Positions 29,111 to 38,434 are shown, numbered from the stretch's first letter. The stretch is DNA of 64,000 nt from Luteolibacter pohnpeiensis (GCF_016595435.1 NZ_JAENIJ010000005.1:1-64000), one strand, 5' to 3'. Numbers and translations: made by a program. The notes: generated by a model not told the origin, from the letters alone.

Positions 29111-29599
29111 ATGAGTGATCTAAATCCCTACGCCGCCCCCCAGGTTGTTGATGATGCTGCTTTCAGTGCAAATCCAAATTTCGCCGATCTGGATGATAAA
29201 GCTCTGAAGAAACTTTATCATCGTTCCAGTAACGTGAATTTCATAGCGGGGTTGATCATGTTAGCCATCGTTTTTCTCGTGGCCATAATTCCCACGCTGA
29301 GCAACTCGGGTGGATATGAGTGGTGGATGACTGCAATATTTTGCGTTGTGCTAGTACTTTACGTGGTTACTGCCGTCGGGCTGGTTAAAAGAACGAATTG
29401 GGGTCGAACTTTGGGCATCATTGTCAGTGCGCTCTCCCTGATCAATATACCTATCGGAACCATTATTGGAATCGCTGGGCTTGCTGCTTTTATTTCATCC
29501 CCGAACTTGTTCGGTGCAGGCAGGGTGACTCATCGCGAGCTCAAGGCGGAATTCAAGGAGCGTAAAAGGATGAAGAAATTACGCGCGAAACAGGGTTAA
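29111..29599 (+). CDS. Small membrane protein with N-terminal NPYAAP motif
   Basis: The 162-residue protein begins MSDLNPYAAP, a start common on planctomycete and verrucomicrobial membrane proteins. Three or four hydrophobic helices follow (NFIAGLIMLAIVFLVAII, WWMTAIFCVVLVLYVVTAV, LGIIVSALSLINIPIGTIIGIAGLAAFI). The C-terminal tail is very basic (ELKAEFKERKRMKKLRAKQG). Function is unknown. Confidence 0.75.
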   Translation: MSDLNPYAAPQVVDDAAFSANPNFADLDDKALKKLYHRSSNVNFIAGLIMLAIVFLVAIIPTLSNSGGYEWWMTAIFCVVLVLYVVTAVGLVKRTNWGRTLGIIVSALSLINIPIGTIIGIAGLAAFISSPNLFGAGRVTHRELKAEFKERKRMKKLRAKQG

Positions 29600-29634
29600 G
29601 TTTTCCTGGGTTTCCCGCGATGGGATCAGCCATT

Positions 29635-29675
29635 AAAAAAGGGTCGGTGCCAGTGCGATCACTGACAGCCGACCC
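29635..29675 (-). terminator. Rho-independent terminator of fabV
   Basis: On the minus strand a two-part stem (GGGTCGG outer arms, CAGTG/CACTG inner arms) is followed by six T. It sits 25 bp after the fabV stop. It may also help stop the plus-strand gene, but the T-run favours fabV. Confidence 0.85.
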
Positions 29676-29699
29676 TGATCAAGGTTTATGGAATAGGGA

Positions 29700-30893
29700 T
29701 TACTTCGTTAGAGAAGGAACGGCAGTCGCGGTGTCCGTTTGAGCTTCGTAATCAATACCTTCCAAGCCAAAGCCGAAAAGTCTCAGGAAGCTGCTTTGAT
29801 AGCCTTCGAAATCGGCGAACTCAGCGAGGTTTTCAGTATTCACTTCGTCCCAGCGTTTGCCGACGATTTCCTGAATTTCGGGGGCCATTTCCCAATCGTC
29901 GACGCGGATGCGGCCGACTTCATCGGGTTGTGGATTTCCATTGTAGAGGCGATCGCGCAGCAGGCGATCCATCTGCTCGATGCAATCCTCGTGAGTGCCA
30001 GCGGCTTTCATCGCTTTGTAGAGCAGCGAAATGTAAAGAGGAACGACGGGAATGGCGGAGCTCGCCTGGGTCACCAACGCTTTATTGACGGATACCCAGG
30101 CTTTGCCGCCGAGACCTTTCAATTTTTCGTCCAGCGCGGCTTGTGCGCGTTCGACATCTTCCTTGGCACGGCCAATGGTTCCGTTTTTGTAAATCGGCCA
30201 GGTCACTTCCGGTCCGATGTAGGAGTAGGCCACAGTTTGCACCCCTTCCGCGAGAACATCAGCGGCAATGAGAGCCTCCATCCAGAGTTCCCAATCGTCG
30301 CCACCCATGACGGCTACGGTTTGTGCAACGTCGTCCCCCTCGGCCGGCTCGATGGTCACTTCGTTGACAACGCCGGTGGTCGTGTTGAGGTTTTTGTTGG
30401 TGTAAACTTCGCCGATCGGCTTGAGCACGGATTTGTAAACTTCACCTGATTTCGGGTCAGTCCGGCGAGGCGAGGCGAGGCTGTAGACGACGAGGTCGAC
30501 TTTGCCGAGGTCGGCTTTGATGGCCTCGATCACTTCCGATTTCATCGGATCGGAGAACGCGTCTCCGTTGAATGACTTCGCATACAATCCAGCTGCGGCA
30601 GCTTCTTTTTCGAATGCAGCGGTGTTGTACCAACCCGCAGTGCCGCATTTATCGGCCTCGCCTGGTTTTTCAAAAAAGACGCCAATGGTAGCGGCGTTTG
30701 AGCCAAATGCGGCTGCGATCCGGGAGGAGAGGCCGTAACCGGTGGAGGAACCGATCACGAGAACCTTCTTCGGTCCGTTCTCAATCAAGCCGCGTGCTTT
30801 CACAACAGCGATTTGGTCAGCGACATGTTTGGCGCAACCATCCGGGTGTGCGGTGGTGCAGATAAATCCGCGGATCTTTGGGGCAACGATCAT
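29700..30893 (-). CDS. fabV: Enoyl-[acyl-carrier-protein] reductase, FabV type
   Basis: NADH-dependent reductase for the last step of fatty acid elongation. The 397-residue length fits FabV, not FabI (about 260). The nucleotide-binding loop is VLVIGSSTGYGLSSRIAAAFG, and the catalytic pair has the FabV spacing Tyr-X8-Lys in IYKNGTIGRAK. SLASPRRTDPKSGE and DDWELWMEALI are also typical. A strong terminator follows, so it is probably transcribed alone. FabV enzymes are known to tolerate triclosan. Confidence 0.96.
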   Translation of the reverse strand: MIVAPKIRGFICTTAHPDGCAKHVADQIAVVKARGLIENGPKKVLVIGSSTGYGLSSRIAAAFGSNAATIGVFFEKPGEADKCGTAGWYNTAAFEKEAAAAGLYAKSFNGDAFSDPMKSEVIEAIKADLGKVDLVVYSLASPRRTDPKSGEVYKSVLKPIGEVYTNKNLNTTTGVVNEVTIEPAEGDDVAQTVAVMGGDDWELWMEALIAADVLAEGVQTVAYSYIGPEVTWPIYKNGTIGRAKEDVERAQAALDEKLKGLGGKAWVSVNKALVTQASSAIPVVPLYISLLYKAMKAAGTHEDCIEQMDRLLRDRLYNGNPQPDEVGRIRVDDWEMAPEIQEIVGKRWDEVNTENLAEFADFEGYQSSFLRLFGFGLEGIDYEAQTDTATAVPSLTK

Positions 30894-31051
30894 GGTCCGG
30901 CGAGGTTAACTTTGACGCGATCTCTGGCAAATGTTTTCGCGCTTGGAAAGTCTTCTGAGACTGGGGACAGGGCAGCGATTTGAGCATTGCCAGAAAGCGC
31001 TCCAATCGGAATCTTCCTTTGAAACATTTTCCAAACCTGATCTTTCTCCAA

Positions 31052-31639
31052 ATGCAGTGGTATTATTCGAAAAACGGCACCCAGATGGGACCTGTGTTCC
31101 AAGAGGAATTGATCGTGAAAATCGCCTCTGGCGAGGTGTCTGCGCAGGATCTTGTCTGGTGTGAAGGGATGCCTGACTGGAAGCCGGCGGGACAAGTCGA
31201 GATCTTCAAGACTGCATCGACGAATCCACTGAATCCGGCACGGCCTCCTGTGATAGGCGAGCCCTCACCCTATGCCCCGCCTGCTTTTCCAATGCCTGCT
31301 AGCGGTCCCTTGCAGGTTACCAGCAGCAAGGCCACGGCCTCCATGGTGCTGGGGATCGTGTCATTGGTACTCTCAATTTGCGGATGTTATTCGATTCTGA
31401 TTTCGTTGCCTTGTGCCATTCTAGCAGTCGTATTTGGCAATCAGGCGAAAAAGCAGATTATGGCTCGTCCGGAGCTGATGCACGATCTTGGCAAGGCCAA
31501 GAGCGGCGTCATCATGGGCTGGATCGCGATTGGAGTGACGGTGCTGATGATGCTGATCACGACCGCTACTTTCGCTTGGACGTCCACTAGATCGTCTAGC
31601 AGCTCTTCCTCTAGGATAATTCGGACATCGCACTTCTGA
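31052..31639 (+). CDS. GYF_2 (DUF4339) and DUF4190 membrane protein
   Basis: The 195-residue product begins MQWYYSKNGTQMGPVFQEEL, a GYF_2/DUF4339 domain (aromatic pair, GPV, then LVWCEGMPDWKPA). A Pro-rich linker leads to two helices of DUF4190 type (ASMVLGIVSLVLSICG; SGVIMGWIAIGVTVLMML). The tail is Ser-rich. Function is unknown; GYF domains bind proline-rich peptides. The ATG at 31052 is chosen because the GYF domain starts there. It is 3 bp before the DUF2752 gene. Confidence 0.85.
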   Translation: MQWYYSKNGTQMGPVFQEELIVKIASGEVSAQDLVWCEGMPDWKPAGQVEIFKTASTNPLNPARPPVIGEPSPYAPPAFPMPASGPLQVTSSKATASMVLGIVSLVLSICGCYSILISLPCAILAVVFGNQAKKQIMARPELMHDLGKAKSGVIMGWIAIGVTVLMMLITTATFAWTSTRSSSSSSSRIIRTSHF

Positions 31640-31642
31640 GAG

Positions 31643-32074
31643 ATGAGCGATCCCCTGCGTGATTCACGGTTTTCGAGAAGAAAATGGTGGCTGTGGATCG
31701 TGTGCTCGCTGCCTGTATGGGTCATGGGACGTTGGCTGCTGGTAGAGTATGAGACCACGATCCGCGGATTTTCACCGGGTTGTCCATTGCACCGGTCTAC
31801 CGGCTTGTATTGCGCGGGATGCGGTGGGACCCGGGCATTTTTCGCCTTGGTGAAAGGGGACCCGCTGCTTTCGATGAGAATGCACCCGCTGTTGCTGCCC
31901 GGCGTGCTATTCGCGTGCGCTTATGGGATTGCGCGCTGGATCGAAATGAAAACGGGCCGCTGTCGGGTGCGGATTTCCGCGCACACGGGGTGGGTTTTGT
32001 TTATCGGAGTGATCGTTTTCGGGATTGTGCGAAATTTTCCCTGGTGGCCGTTCACTCTGCTGGCACCGCATTGA
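31643..32074 (+). CDS. DUF2752 membrane protein
   Basis: The 143-residue protein has the DUF2752 signature CPLHRSTGLYCAGCGGTRA between its first and second membrane helices. Length and topology fit the family. It follows the GYF_2 gene by 3 bp, a common pairing in this phylum, so the two are likely co-expressed. Function is unknown. Confidence 0.87.
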   Translation: MSDPLRDSRFSRRKWWLWIVCSLPVWVMGRWLLVEYETTIRGFSPGCPLHRSTGLYCAGCGGTRAFFALVKGDPLLSMRMHPLLLPGVLFACAYGIARWIEMKTGRCRVRISAHTGWVLFIGVIVFGIVRNFPWWPFTLLAPH

Positions 32075-32088
32075 GGGCGGGGCTGGCT

Positions 32089-34458
32089 TCAAGCATTGGG
32101 CGAAATGGTCTTTTTCACCTTGCGATTGATTTCTTCCGAGATGTCCGAGGCATATTCATTCAAGAGCCGCCTTTCGCGCTGGGAAAAGTCACGCGCATTG
32201 GTATCGATCAAGCAAAGTGCTCCAATGGCGTGACCTTCTGCAGAACGGATCGGCGCACCCGCGTAGAAACGAAAACCGTGTTCTTGGACAATCGGGTTAT
32301 TGGCAAACCGGCGATCTCTCTTGAGATCCTGGACTATCATCATTTCGTTGTTGGCGACGACATGACCGCAAATGGAAATCTCCCGTTTGGTGTGGCCTTT
32401 TTTGGAAAATGGCACGGGCAAGCCGGTTTCTGCTTTGAAGTGCTGCAAGCGACCGTCGATCAAGCTCAGCATCGCCATTGGAATTTCAAAAATCCGCGAG
32501 AGCTTGTCGGTGAAATAGGTGAAATCATCGCTGGATTCGAGTGCGCCAGTGGAAGCGAGCGCTTTCACTCGCTCCGCTTCGTCGTCGGGGATCGGGGCTT
32601 TGACCATCTCGATGGCTAAAGGCCGGGCGATTCGTTCCAAGGCAGCGGTGGCTTGGCTGATGCCTTTGACAACGACGTCGGCTCCTGCATCGAGCAAGGT
32701 TTTCTCGGTTTCCGGATCGATCGATTTGATGCCCCAGAGCCCGACCATGATTTTTTTCATCGGATACTTCTCGCGGACCTTCATCGCGAGGTATCGAGCG
32801 TGCGCGGTGGTGGTGGGTTCAACCACGGAAATGCAAACGACATCTGCCCCGGATTCGCGGACTAGATCCAGCCGCTCGGAGGTGACCATCCGTGATGAGC
32901 CGTGGGTCGTTTCGAATGCAAGCCGATGCAATGCCTGGTCCAGCATGCGCCCGCCCAGCCAATCCCGTCGTGCCCGAGCCGGAACGCAACAGACCAGGCA
33001 AGGCGGGCGCTTCGGTTCGTATTCTTCCCAAGCCTTCCGATCCAATCGGGCGACTGCCGGCAGGCGATCATCGAGCTCAAGAATCAGCTCTTCGACTGCG
33101 AGTTCGAGTTGATCAATCTGATCTTTGTTAAGATGACCCAGCCGATGATCGCGACCCCCTGCGATCAGCGCGGGCATCAACATGAAATCGTGGAAATCCG
33201 TGAGTGTGTGCTGTTTCAGGAAATCTTCCGCCAGCTCCAGCTCATCCTGCCCACCCGGACGTAACAGTCGGTGATAACAATCTTCGGCAGGGGTGAGCGC
33301 TCGTTCGTCGCTCAGGATGATGCTCAAAAACGCCAGCTTCGGAATGTGCCTGCCCATCACAGCAAGGCAAACGGTGATCGGGGTGGCCATCACCAACCCG
33401 ACAGGTCCCCAGATGTAAGTCCAGAAAACCGCGGCGACGATGAGCGCCAGAGATGAAACGCCGGTGCTTGATCCATACAGCCACGGTTCCATGACGTTGT
33501 TGCTGAGTAATTCCAGAACAATGAACAAGCCGACGGTGAGCATCGGCGTGGTCCAATCGGTCGAAACCGCCAGCGACAGGATCACGGGAAATGAAGCGGC
33601 AATCCACGGCCCCACATAAGGGATGAATCGCAATACCGTCGCGAAAGTGCCCCACAGGATCGCATTGGGAACGCCGATGAAATACAGTCCGATCGCGACC
33701 GGAATCCCGTAGGTAACGTTGACGACCAACTGCATCAGCAAATAGCGAGTCACCCGCGCTGCGGCGTCATCCATTGCACTGGTGGTTGCGCTGATGCGAC
33801 CTTGGCCGATCAGTCGGATGATGCGGGCGCGCAGGTCATCGCGTTTCAGCAGCATGAAAATCAGCAGCAACAGCACCAGAGCCGTCGTTCCCAACGGGCC
33901 GACGACCGGGGCAACCACCATCTGGAAAAGTTCAAGCGGCGTCGGGTCCGGCGCGGCGACCACTTTGACTGGCAGGGCCTGCGCTTCATCTGAAAGGGGA
34001 GCCACCTGCTTCACTTTATCCGTGGATTCGCCATCCTTGCCGATCAGCCCGTGCGCGCCGGGGATGTCTTCCTTGAGATCATCGAAAGTCTCGGAAAGCT
34101 TGGTCAACGCGCCGTTAGATGGGACGTGGATGGCTTGCAGTTTGGTCCGGATGTTTTCCTTGTAGCCCGGCAATTGCATGCCCAGGTCCATCACTTGTCG
34201 GGTAAGAACATACCCGGCTGTGACCGTCATCGCGAAGATCATGGCGACCACTATCAGTACGGAAGCGACCCGCCCGACCCAGCGTTGCAGGCGGTTGACC
34301 AATGGGGTTAAAAGAAACGTAAGAAGTCCCGCGAGAGCTAGCGGTGTTAATAATTCCCGGCCGAAGTAGAGCGCCGCAATGATGAAGGTGGTCAGCGAAA
34401 TTGTCCAAAGACCAATGATTGCTTCTGCGGATGAAGTCCGGGACTTGGGGAAGGGCAT
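32089..34458 (-). CDS. AI-2E/PerM-type membrane protein fused to B12-binding-like and GAF domains
   Basis: The 789-residue protein has three parts. Residues 1-385 are an AI-2E family permease-like domain with about seven helices (LRFIPYVGPWIAASFPVIL; NNVMEPWLYGSSTGVSSLALI; GPVGLVMATPITVCLAV). About 485-620 resembles a B12-binding/TCS-type alpha/beta domain (CCVPARARRDWLGGRML; ADVVCISVVEPTT), without an obvious DxHxxG cobalamin motif. About 640-780 is a GAF domain (ISICGHVV; FYAGAPIRSAEGHAIGALCL). Permeases with the middle domain are known in proteobacteria; the GAF addition is what seems unusual. It could be a sensor or a gated exporter. Confidence 0.88.
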   Translation of the reverse strand: MPFPKSRTSSAEAIIGLWTISLTTFIIAALYFGRELLTPLALAGLLTFLLTPLVNRLQRWVGRVASVLIVVAMIFAMTVTAGYVLTRQVMDLGMQLPGYKENIRTKLQAIHVPSNGALTKLSETFDDLKEDIPGAHGLIGKDGESTDKVKQVAPLSDEAQALPVKVVAAPDPTPLELFQMVVAPVVGPLGTTALVLLLLIFMLLKRDDLRARIIRLIGQGRISATTSAMDDAAARVTRYLLMQLVVNVTYGIPVAIGLYFIGVPNAILWGTFATVLRFIPYVGPWIAASFPVILSLAVSTDWTTPMLTVGLFIVLELLSNNVMEPWLYGSSTGVSSLALIVAAVFWTYIWGPVGLVMATPITVCLAVMGRHIPKLAFLSIILSDERALTPAEDCYHRLLRPGGQDELELAEDFLKQHTLTDFHDFMLMPALIAGGRDHRLGHLNKDQIDQLELAVEELILELDDRLPAVARLDRKAWEEYEPKRPPCLVCCVPARARRDWLGGRMLDQALHRLAFETTHGSSRMVTSERLDLVRESGADVVCISVVEPTTTAHARYLAMKVREKYPMKKIMVGLWGIKSIDPETEKTLLDAGADVVVKGISQATAALERIARPLAIEMVKAPIPDDEAERVKALASTGALESSDDFTYFTDKLSRIFEIPMAMLSLIDGRLQHFKAETGLPVPFSKKGHTKREISICGHVVANNEMMIVQDLKRDRRFANNPIVQEHGFRFYAGAPIRSAEGHAIGALCLIDTNARDFSQRERRLLNEYASDISEEINRKVKKTISPNA

Positions 34459-34543
34459 GTTCCTATGCCTTTCGTCTCAAAACGACAGTTTTGCAAATTC
34501 CATATTCTGCGGCGGTTTGTTAGGTCCGCAGTTTGCCGCGGAT

Positions 34544-35128
34544 TCAGTTGAATCCGAGCGATGGGAGAAGCACTTGGCGGACCCGATCCCAATCCACCGG
34601 CGCTCCCGGAAGACCGCGCAGGGTGACAAGAACAGGCTCTTCTCCACTGTGGCCGAGCGTCGCCCGGCGGGCACTGGTTTTCAGCCAGTAATCCATCGGA
34701 GAAGTGAACTGCGTTTTGCCATCGTCGAAAAACCAGAGCGACTCCGAGGTTTGGGAACCTTTGATCAGGGAAACCCATGAAGCTTCGCCCGAAGAAGTTT
34801 TGAGGGTGGCCTGTTCATGGATTTTCCATCCGGCCCCTGAGAAGCAATAACTGGGATCGTGCACCGCGTGCCGGTTGTTGCTGCCGTCGATCACACTCAG
34901 GATCAGATTGGCACCACCTTTCATGCTCACCAGGTATTGAGCGGCTTCGGCTTTGCCGAGGAATTCCTGATCCGCTTTGCTGAGCTTCAGTGGTTCAGTT
35001 AGAAATCCAGGTCCTGATGCTGGGATGCTCGTCAGCCGAGCTCCCGCACCCGGGAATGGGATCATCGGCCAAATGATGGACACGATGAGGGTGAATATCA
35101 GTGCTCCCCAGAGGATTTTGCGTTTCAT
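34544..35128 (-). CDS. Exosortase-associated EpsI-like protein
   Basis: The 194-residue product has one N-terminal membrane helix (ILWGALIFTLIVSIIW) and a periplasmic domain with HDPSYCFSGAGWKIHEQ. This matches the His-x-Pro...Cys...GW signature of EpsI/DUF3485 proteins, which accompany exosortases; Cys95 is the conserved Cys. The ATG at 35128 overlaps the stop of the preceding membrane protein gene by 4 bp, so it is preferred to an upstream frame extension to 35287. It is the last gene of the exosortase cassette. Confidence 0.85.
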   Translation of the reverse strand: MKRKILWGALIFTLIVSIIWPMIPFPGAGARLTSIPASGPGFLTEPLKLSKADQEFLGKAEAAQYLVSMKGGANLILSVIDGSNNRHAVHDPSYCFSGAGWKIHEQATLKTSSGEASWVSLIKGSQTSESLWFFDDGKTQFTSPMDYWLKTSARRATLGHSGEEPVLVTLRGLPGAPVDWDRVRQVLLPSLGFN

Positions 35129-35649
35129 GCCTTCAAAATTCCACGGTTCAACCAGTCCAAATGAGGTTTGGCGAGGCCTAAGCCAATGGCAAACACCGCA
35201 AACGCGAGTGCCAGGCCAGGGCGTTCCCAACCGGAAAAGCCTCCCGCTTTCCAGGTGCTGACAAAATATCCGGTGGCGGGCAGCCAAACAGCGGAGGCAA
35301 TGACCACAAACACGCCCATCATCCTGAGCCCCAGGAATCCCGGCACGGCACAGGCGAGAGATAGATGATAAAACACGTTCAGCTCACTCAGGCCTGCGAT
35401 CGCAAAAAATCCGAGAGATGCCGCAACCCAGAAAAAGCGCCCGCGCAAGCCGACTCGCCGCGAGAGGAAGGCCAAACCGATCTGGGTGGCGGTCCAGATG
35501 GCAAAAGCGATCATTCCTCCACGCGAGTAGAGGTCATTGTTCCAGGCCGCCGTTAACGTCGGGAAGGCTTTCCAGATCGTCACCAGCAAAACGGCGAACG
35601 GCAGCAATAAGCCGATGCCTCCAGTGGATGGACGGGAAAAGAATTTCAT
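35125..35649 (-). CDS. Membrane protein of the exosortase cassette, resembles exosortase N-terminal half
   Basis: The 174-residue protein has four or five hydrophobic helices. A segment at residues 36-65 reads WNNDLYSRGG followed by a helix and SRRVGL, similar to the W...D.YSHG...RR region near the N-terminus of many exosortases. No Cys, Arg, His catalytic triad is present. It is coupled by 4-bp overlaps to the exosortase upstream and the EpsI-like gene downstream, so it probably works with them. The likeness to an exosortase N-terminus is by eye and weak; it may simply be an unnamed membrane partner. Confidence 0.7.
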   Translation of the reverse strand: MKFFSRPSTGGIGLLLPFAVLLVTIWKAFPTLTAAWNNDLYSRGGMIAFAIWTATQIGLAFLSRRVGLRGRFFWVAASLGFFAIAGLSELNVFYHLSLACAVPGFLGLRMMGVFVVIASAVWLPATGYFVSTWKAGGFSGWERPGLALAFAVFAIGLGLAKPHLDWLNRGILKA

Positions 35650-36470
35650 GTGGCAGATACGACCCGGCGGCTTGCGGTTCGTTTGGGTTCAAGTAAGCGG
35701 CAGATGCCCTTGGTCATGGCAAGCACTGCGAAGAGAATCACCAAGCCCGTCAAGCCATGAACCGTTCCGGCTGCAAGATCGACGTCAAATGACAGGGCGA
35801 TTGCTGTTAGAATGAGGATTCTTAGGAAATTTGCAACCCAGGCGAGAATGGGCAGGAACAAAAGCAAGCCGTAGAATCGCCGCGCGGCGCGGATTTCGTA
35901 AGCGCCCATCACAACCCCGGCGAGTAATGTCAGCTGCAGAAGATTCCAGCCCGCACAAGCGGCCTCGATATCGACGGGGACATTCATCACCCGCAGATGC
36001 GTGCCTTCCCGGACGACCGGCATGGCAAGCAGCTTGAAAAAGCCTTCCGCCAATTCCGCGGAGGTGAGGCGAAACAGCCAACCGATTTGTGGCCATTCGA
36101 GAACCAACCACGGGAAGGAAAACAACAATACCAGAGACAACCTTCCACGGCGTTCTTCTGGAGCAAACGCCCATGTCGCCCAGACGACACAGACGGCCGT
36201 CCAGCCGACGGTTAGAGCCGTGATGCTGCCGACTACCCAGCCGATGAGCCAAACCAGCACACCTGCAACGCCGAGTTTCTTCAGATGATGGGAAACCGGC
36301 GATGTCTCGATTTTCCAGGGGCCTCCCAGAAACCAAGCGAGGGGAACGCCGACCGCGAGTGGAACCATGTCCGAAGCTTCGTGGATCCAACTGGTATCAC
36401 GGAGCCAGATGCCGATTGCCGCGAGGATGAGCAGCAATCCGCAGAGCCAGACTTTTGTGGGACGGCTCAT
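35646..36470 (-). CDS. Exosortase (transmembrane cysteine protease family)
   Basis: The 274-residue protein is a polytopic membrane protein with the exosortase/archaeosortase triad: Cys172 in EAACAGWNLLQL, Arg217 in ANFLRILIL and His238 in GTVHGLTG. Exosortases recognise PEP-CTERM tails and are thought to cleave and transfer them during export to the cell surface. The subtype (XrtA, C, and others) cannot be set by eye. It overlaps the TPR gene and the 174-residue protein gene by 4 bp each. A PEP-CTERM protein is encoded at the head of the same run. Confidence 0.92.
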   Translation of the reverse strand: MSRPTKVWLCGLLLILAAIGIWLRDTSWIHEASDMVPLAVGVPLAWFLGGPWKIETSPVSHHLKKLGVAGVLVWLIGWVVGSITALTVGWTAVCVVWATWAFAPEERRGRLSLVLLFSFPWLVLEWPQIGWLFRLTSAELAEGFFKLLAMPVVREGTHLRVMNVPVDIEAACAGWNLLQLTLLAGVVMGAYEIRAARRFYGLLLFLPILAWVANFLRILILTAIALSFDVDLAAGTVHGLTGLVILFAVLAMTKGICRLLEPKRTASRRVVSAT

Positions 36471-38434
36471 GGCTTCGCCGCTTTCTCAGCTTCTTCGATC
36501 TTCAACAGATTGCGCCTGAATTCAGGCCGCTCCGGGAATCTGCGAGCGAGCGCTGCAGTCCATTTCCGCGCTTGTGCCCAATCTTTGGCGGCGAATGCTT
36601 CCTTTGAGAGGAAAATCATCGCGTCCACCGAGTTTTCGCCGAGTTCCTGATAGATTTTCACCGCGGCGGGCCGGTCTTGTTCTCCAAGTGACACGCGGGC
36701 GAGGATCTCCTTGCCTTGTGTGCTTTCGGCAAGATTGCTGTGGGCGAGGGTCAACTCACGCGCGCGCTTCAGATCGCCTTGATCCAGGGCGGCCAATGCC
36801 ACAGTCCATGCCGCGCGGGAGGCTTGGGGAGAATCGCCCGCTGAGATTTTTTCCAATCGCTCAAGGCCGTCTTTCACTTCACCGCTCGCAAGCTGGAGTT
36901 CGCCCAAATAAAGATCAGCGGCAATGGATCGATGCGATAGCGAGGTCAGCCATTTTTTCGCGGGTTGCACACCTTTTGAGCGCTGCAGGGACTTGGCGTA
37001 GCCATAATCGAACCAGTCGGGAAGTTCTGCTTGAGGAGCAAGCGATTCTGCGCCGCCCATGATGACAGCTGCACCTTGCCATCCGGTGGTGAAAAGAATG
37101 CCCACGAGTGCTTCCGGGCGGGCCATCCATTGCTCGAAGGATTTCGCTTCTTCCAAGGTCAGGTTATTGCGCGCCCAGGAGGAAAATTGTGAGATGAAAG
37201 GATGATCGTTGCTGGCCGGAGCCTGGGGAAGGGGGCGGCCTGCGATGGCTTCGCGTGGGTTCTGGCCTTGTTCGGCAGCCAGCCACACCAGAACTTGCAG
37301 GGCAAGGTTCGGTCTGACCCGGTTCGCGTTGTTCGGGAAGCCAGTTTCCAGGCGGGCTTTCGCTGCGGCAAAATCCTTGGTGCGGATTTTTTCTAACAGA
37401 TCGAGCCAGATCACCTCCGGGCGATCCGGTCCGCCGGGGATTTTCAGCATTTGAGCGGCCAATGCCGGACTCCAGAATTCGTCAGCGGGAGCTTTTGAAA
37501 GCAATGGGATCAGTTCACTCCAGCCTGCTTGATGACATTCGGGAAGGGGTTTGCTGAGGGCCACTCCGGACAGGCGTGACCAGAACCAGCTCTTCAACGC
37601 ATAAACGCCAAGGCCGGTGTCTTCGGCGGCGTCGCGCCAGGTTTCGGCCGCGGCTGGAAAGTCTTCGGTCCGCAGGTAAAAATTGGCGAGCACATCTCGG
37701 AACAACGGATTTTTACGATCTGCCAACACGGCGGCGACGTAATCCAGCCGGGCATCGGTGACCCGGCCTGCGGCTTCCTCGATTTGGGCGCGGAAGGAAA
37801 GCAGCTCGGCATTTCGTGGATCGGCGGCCAATCCCTGATCAATGCTTTCGAAGGCCTTCGCCGGATCGCGCGCTTCGAGCAAGGCGACGCGGGCCAAACG
37901 GGAAGCTTCGTCCCTGCCGGTAAATGATGCGGCTTTGAGTGCTTTCAGGGCTTCCTCGGGATGTCCTTGAGCGAGCAGGGAATCGATTTCTAACAATTTC
38001 CAACTGGCTGGAATGGCCGATTTGCCGGTCCATTTTTCTTCGAGCTTTGGCAGCTGATCGAAATCACGTTTTTGGATCGATTCGCGGGCGGATTCGAGGT
38101 CTGCCCGCTCTAACAATTTGGGATCGATCCAGGATGCGCCATCATCTCCCACGGCCACTGCTGCCAGGCTGGTATCGCGGACGCTGAGGGCTTTTTCCAG
38201 CTCCGCAGTGCGGATCTGGCGTTCCTTTTGTTTTCGAATCCCGGGGTCCGCAAGTCCCTGAAGTGCGGATCGGGCGGCGACGAAGTCACCCGCTGCCAGA
38301 CTTTGTTCAATCGTTGATCCGGAAAGATTCGCCTGCTTTTTTACCACCGTGTAGCGCCAGTAGCCGACCAATGCGGCAGTGATGGCAACTGCAAGTAGGG
38401 TGAAAATGGCAAAGCGTTTTACGGGTCTGGGCAC
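36467..38434 (-). CDS. TPR-rich membrane-anchored protein of the exosortase cassette
   Basis: A single N-terminal membrane helix (FAIFTLLAVAITAALVGYW) anchors a 655-residue, Ala/Leu/Glu-rich helical protein with TPR-like pairs such as LLSFRAQIEEAAGRVTDARLDYVAAV and LRTEDFPAAAETWRDAAE. The start codon is GTG. TPR proteins such as PrsT accompany classical PEP-CTERM/EPS loci; this one is anchored by a helix rather than as a lipoprotein. It starts 38 bp after the PEP-CTERM gene and overlaps the exosortase start. A scaffold role in sorting is inferred. Confidence 0.85.
   Translation of the reverse strand: MPRPVKRFAIFTLLAVAITAALVGYWRYTVVKKQANLSGSTIEQSLAAGDFVAARSALQGLADPGIRKQKERQIRTAELEKALSVRDTSLAAVAVGDDGASWIDPKLLERADLESARESIQKRDFDQLPKLEEKWTGKSAIPASWKLLEIDSLLAQGHPEEALKALKAASFTGRDEASRLARVALLEARDPAKAFESIDQGLAADPRNAELLSFRAQIEEAAGRVTDARLDYVAAVLADRKNPLFRDVLANFYLRTEDFPAAAETWRDAAEDTGLGVYALKSWFWSRLSGVALSKPLPECHQAGWSELIPLLSKAPADEFWSPALAAQMLKIPGGPDRPEVIWLDLLEKIRTKDFAAAKARLETGFPNNANRVRPNLALQVLVWLAAEQGQNPREAIAGRPLPQAPASNDHPFISQFSSWARNNLTLEEAKSFEQWMARPEALVGILFTTGWQGAAVIMGGAESLAPQAELPDWFDYGYAKSLQRSKGVQPAKKWLTSLSHRSIAADLYLGELQLASGEVKDGLERLEKISAGDSPQASRAAWTVALAALDQGDLKRARELTLAHSNLAESTQGKEILARVSLGEQDRPAAVKIYQELGENSVDAMIFLSKEAFAAKDWAQARKWTAALARRFPERPEFRRNLLKIEEAEKAAKP

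Noticed and set aside
34478-34493. CAAAAC/GTTTTG hairpin as terminator of the exosortase cassette
   Set aside because: The stem is only 6 bp of mostly A-T pairs and no T-run follows, so it was not annotated as a terminator.
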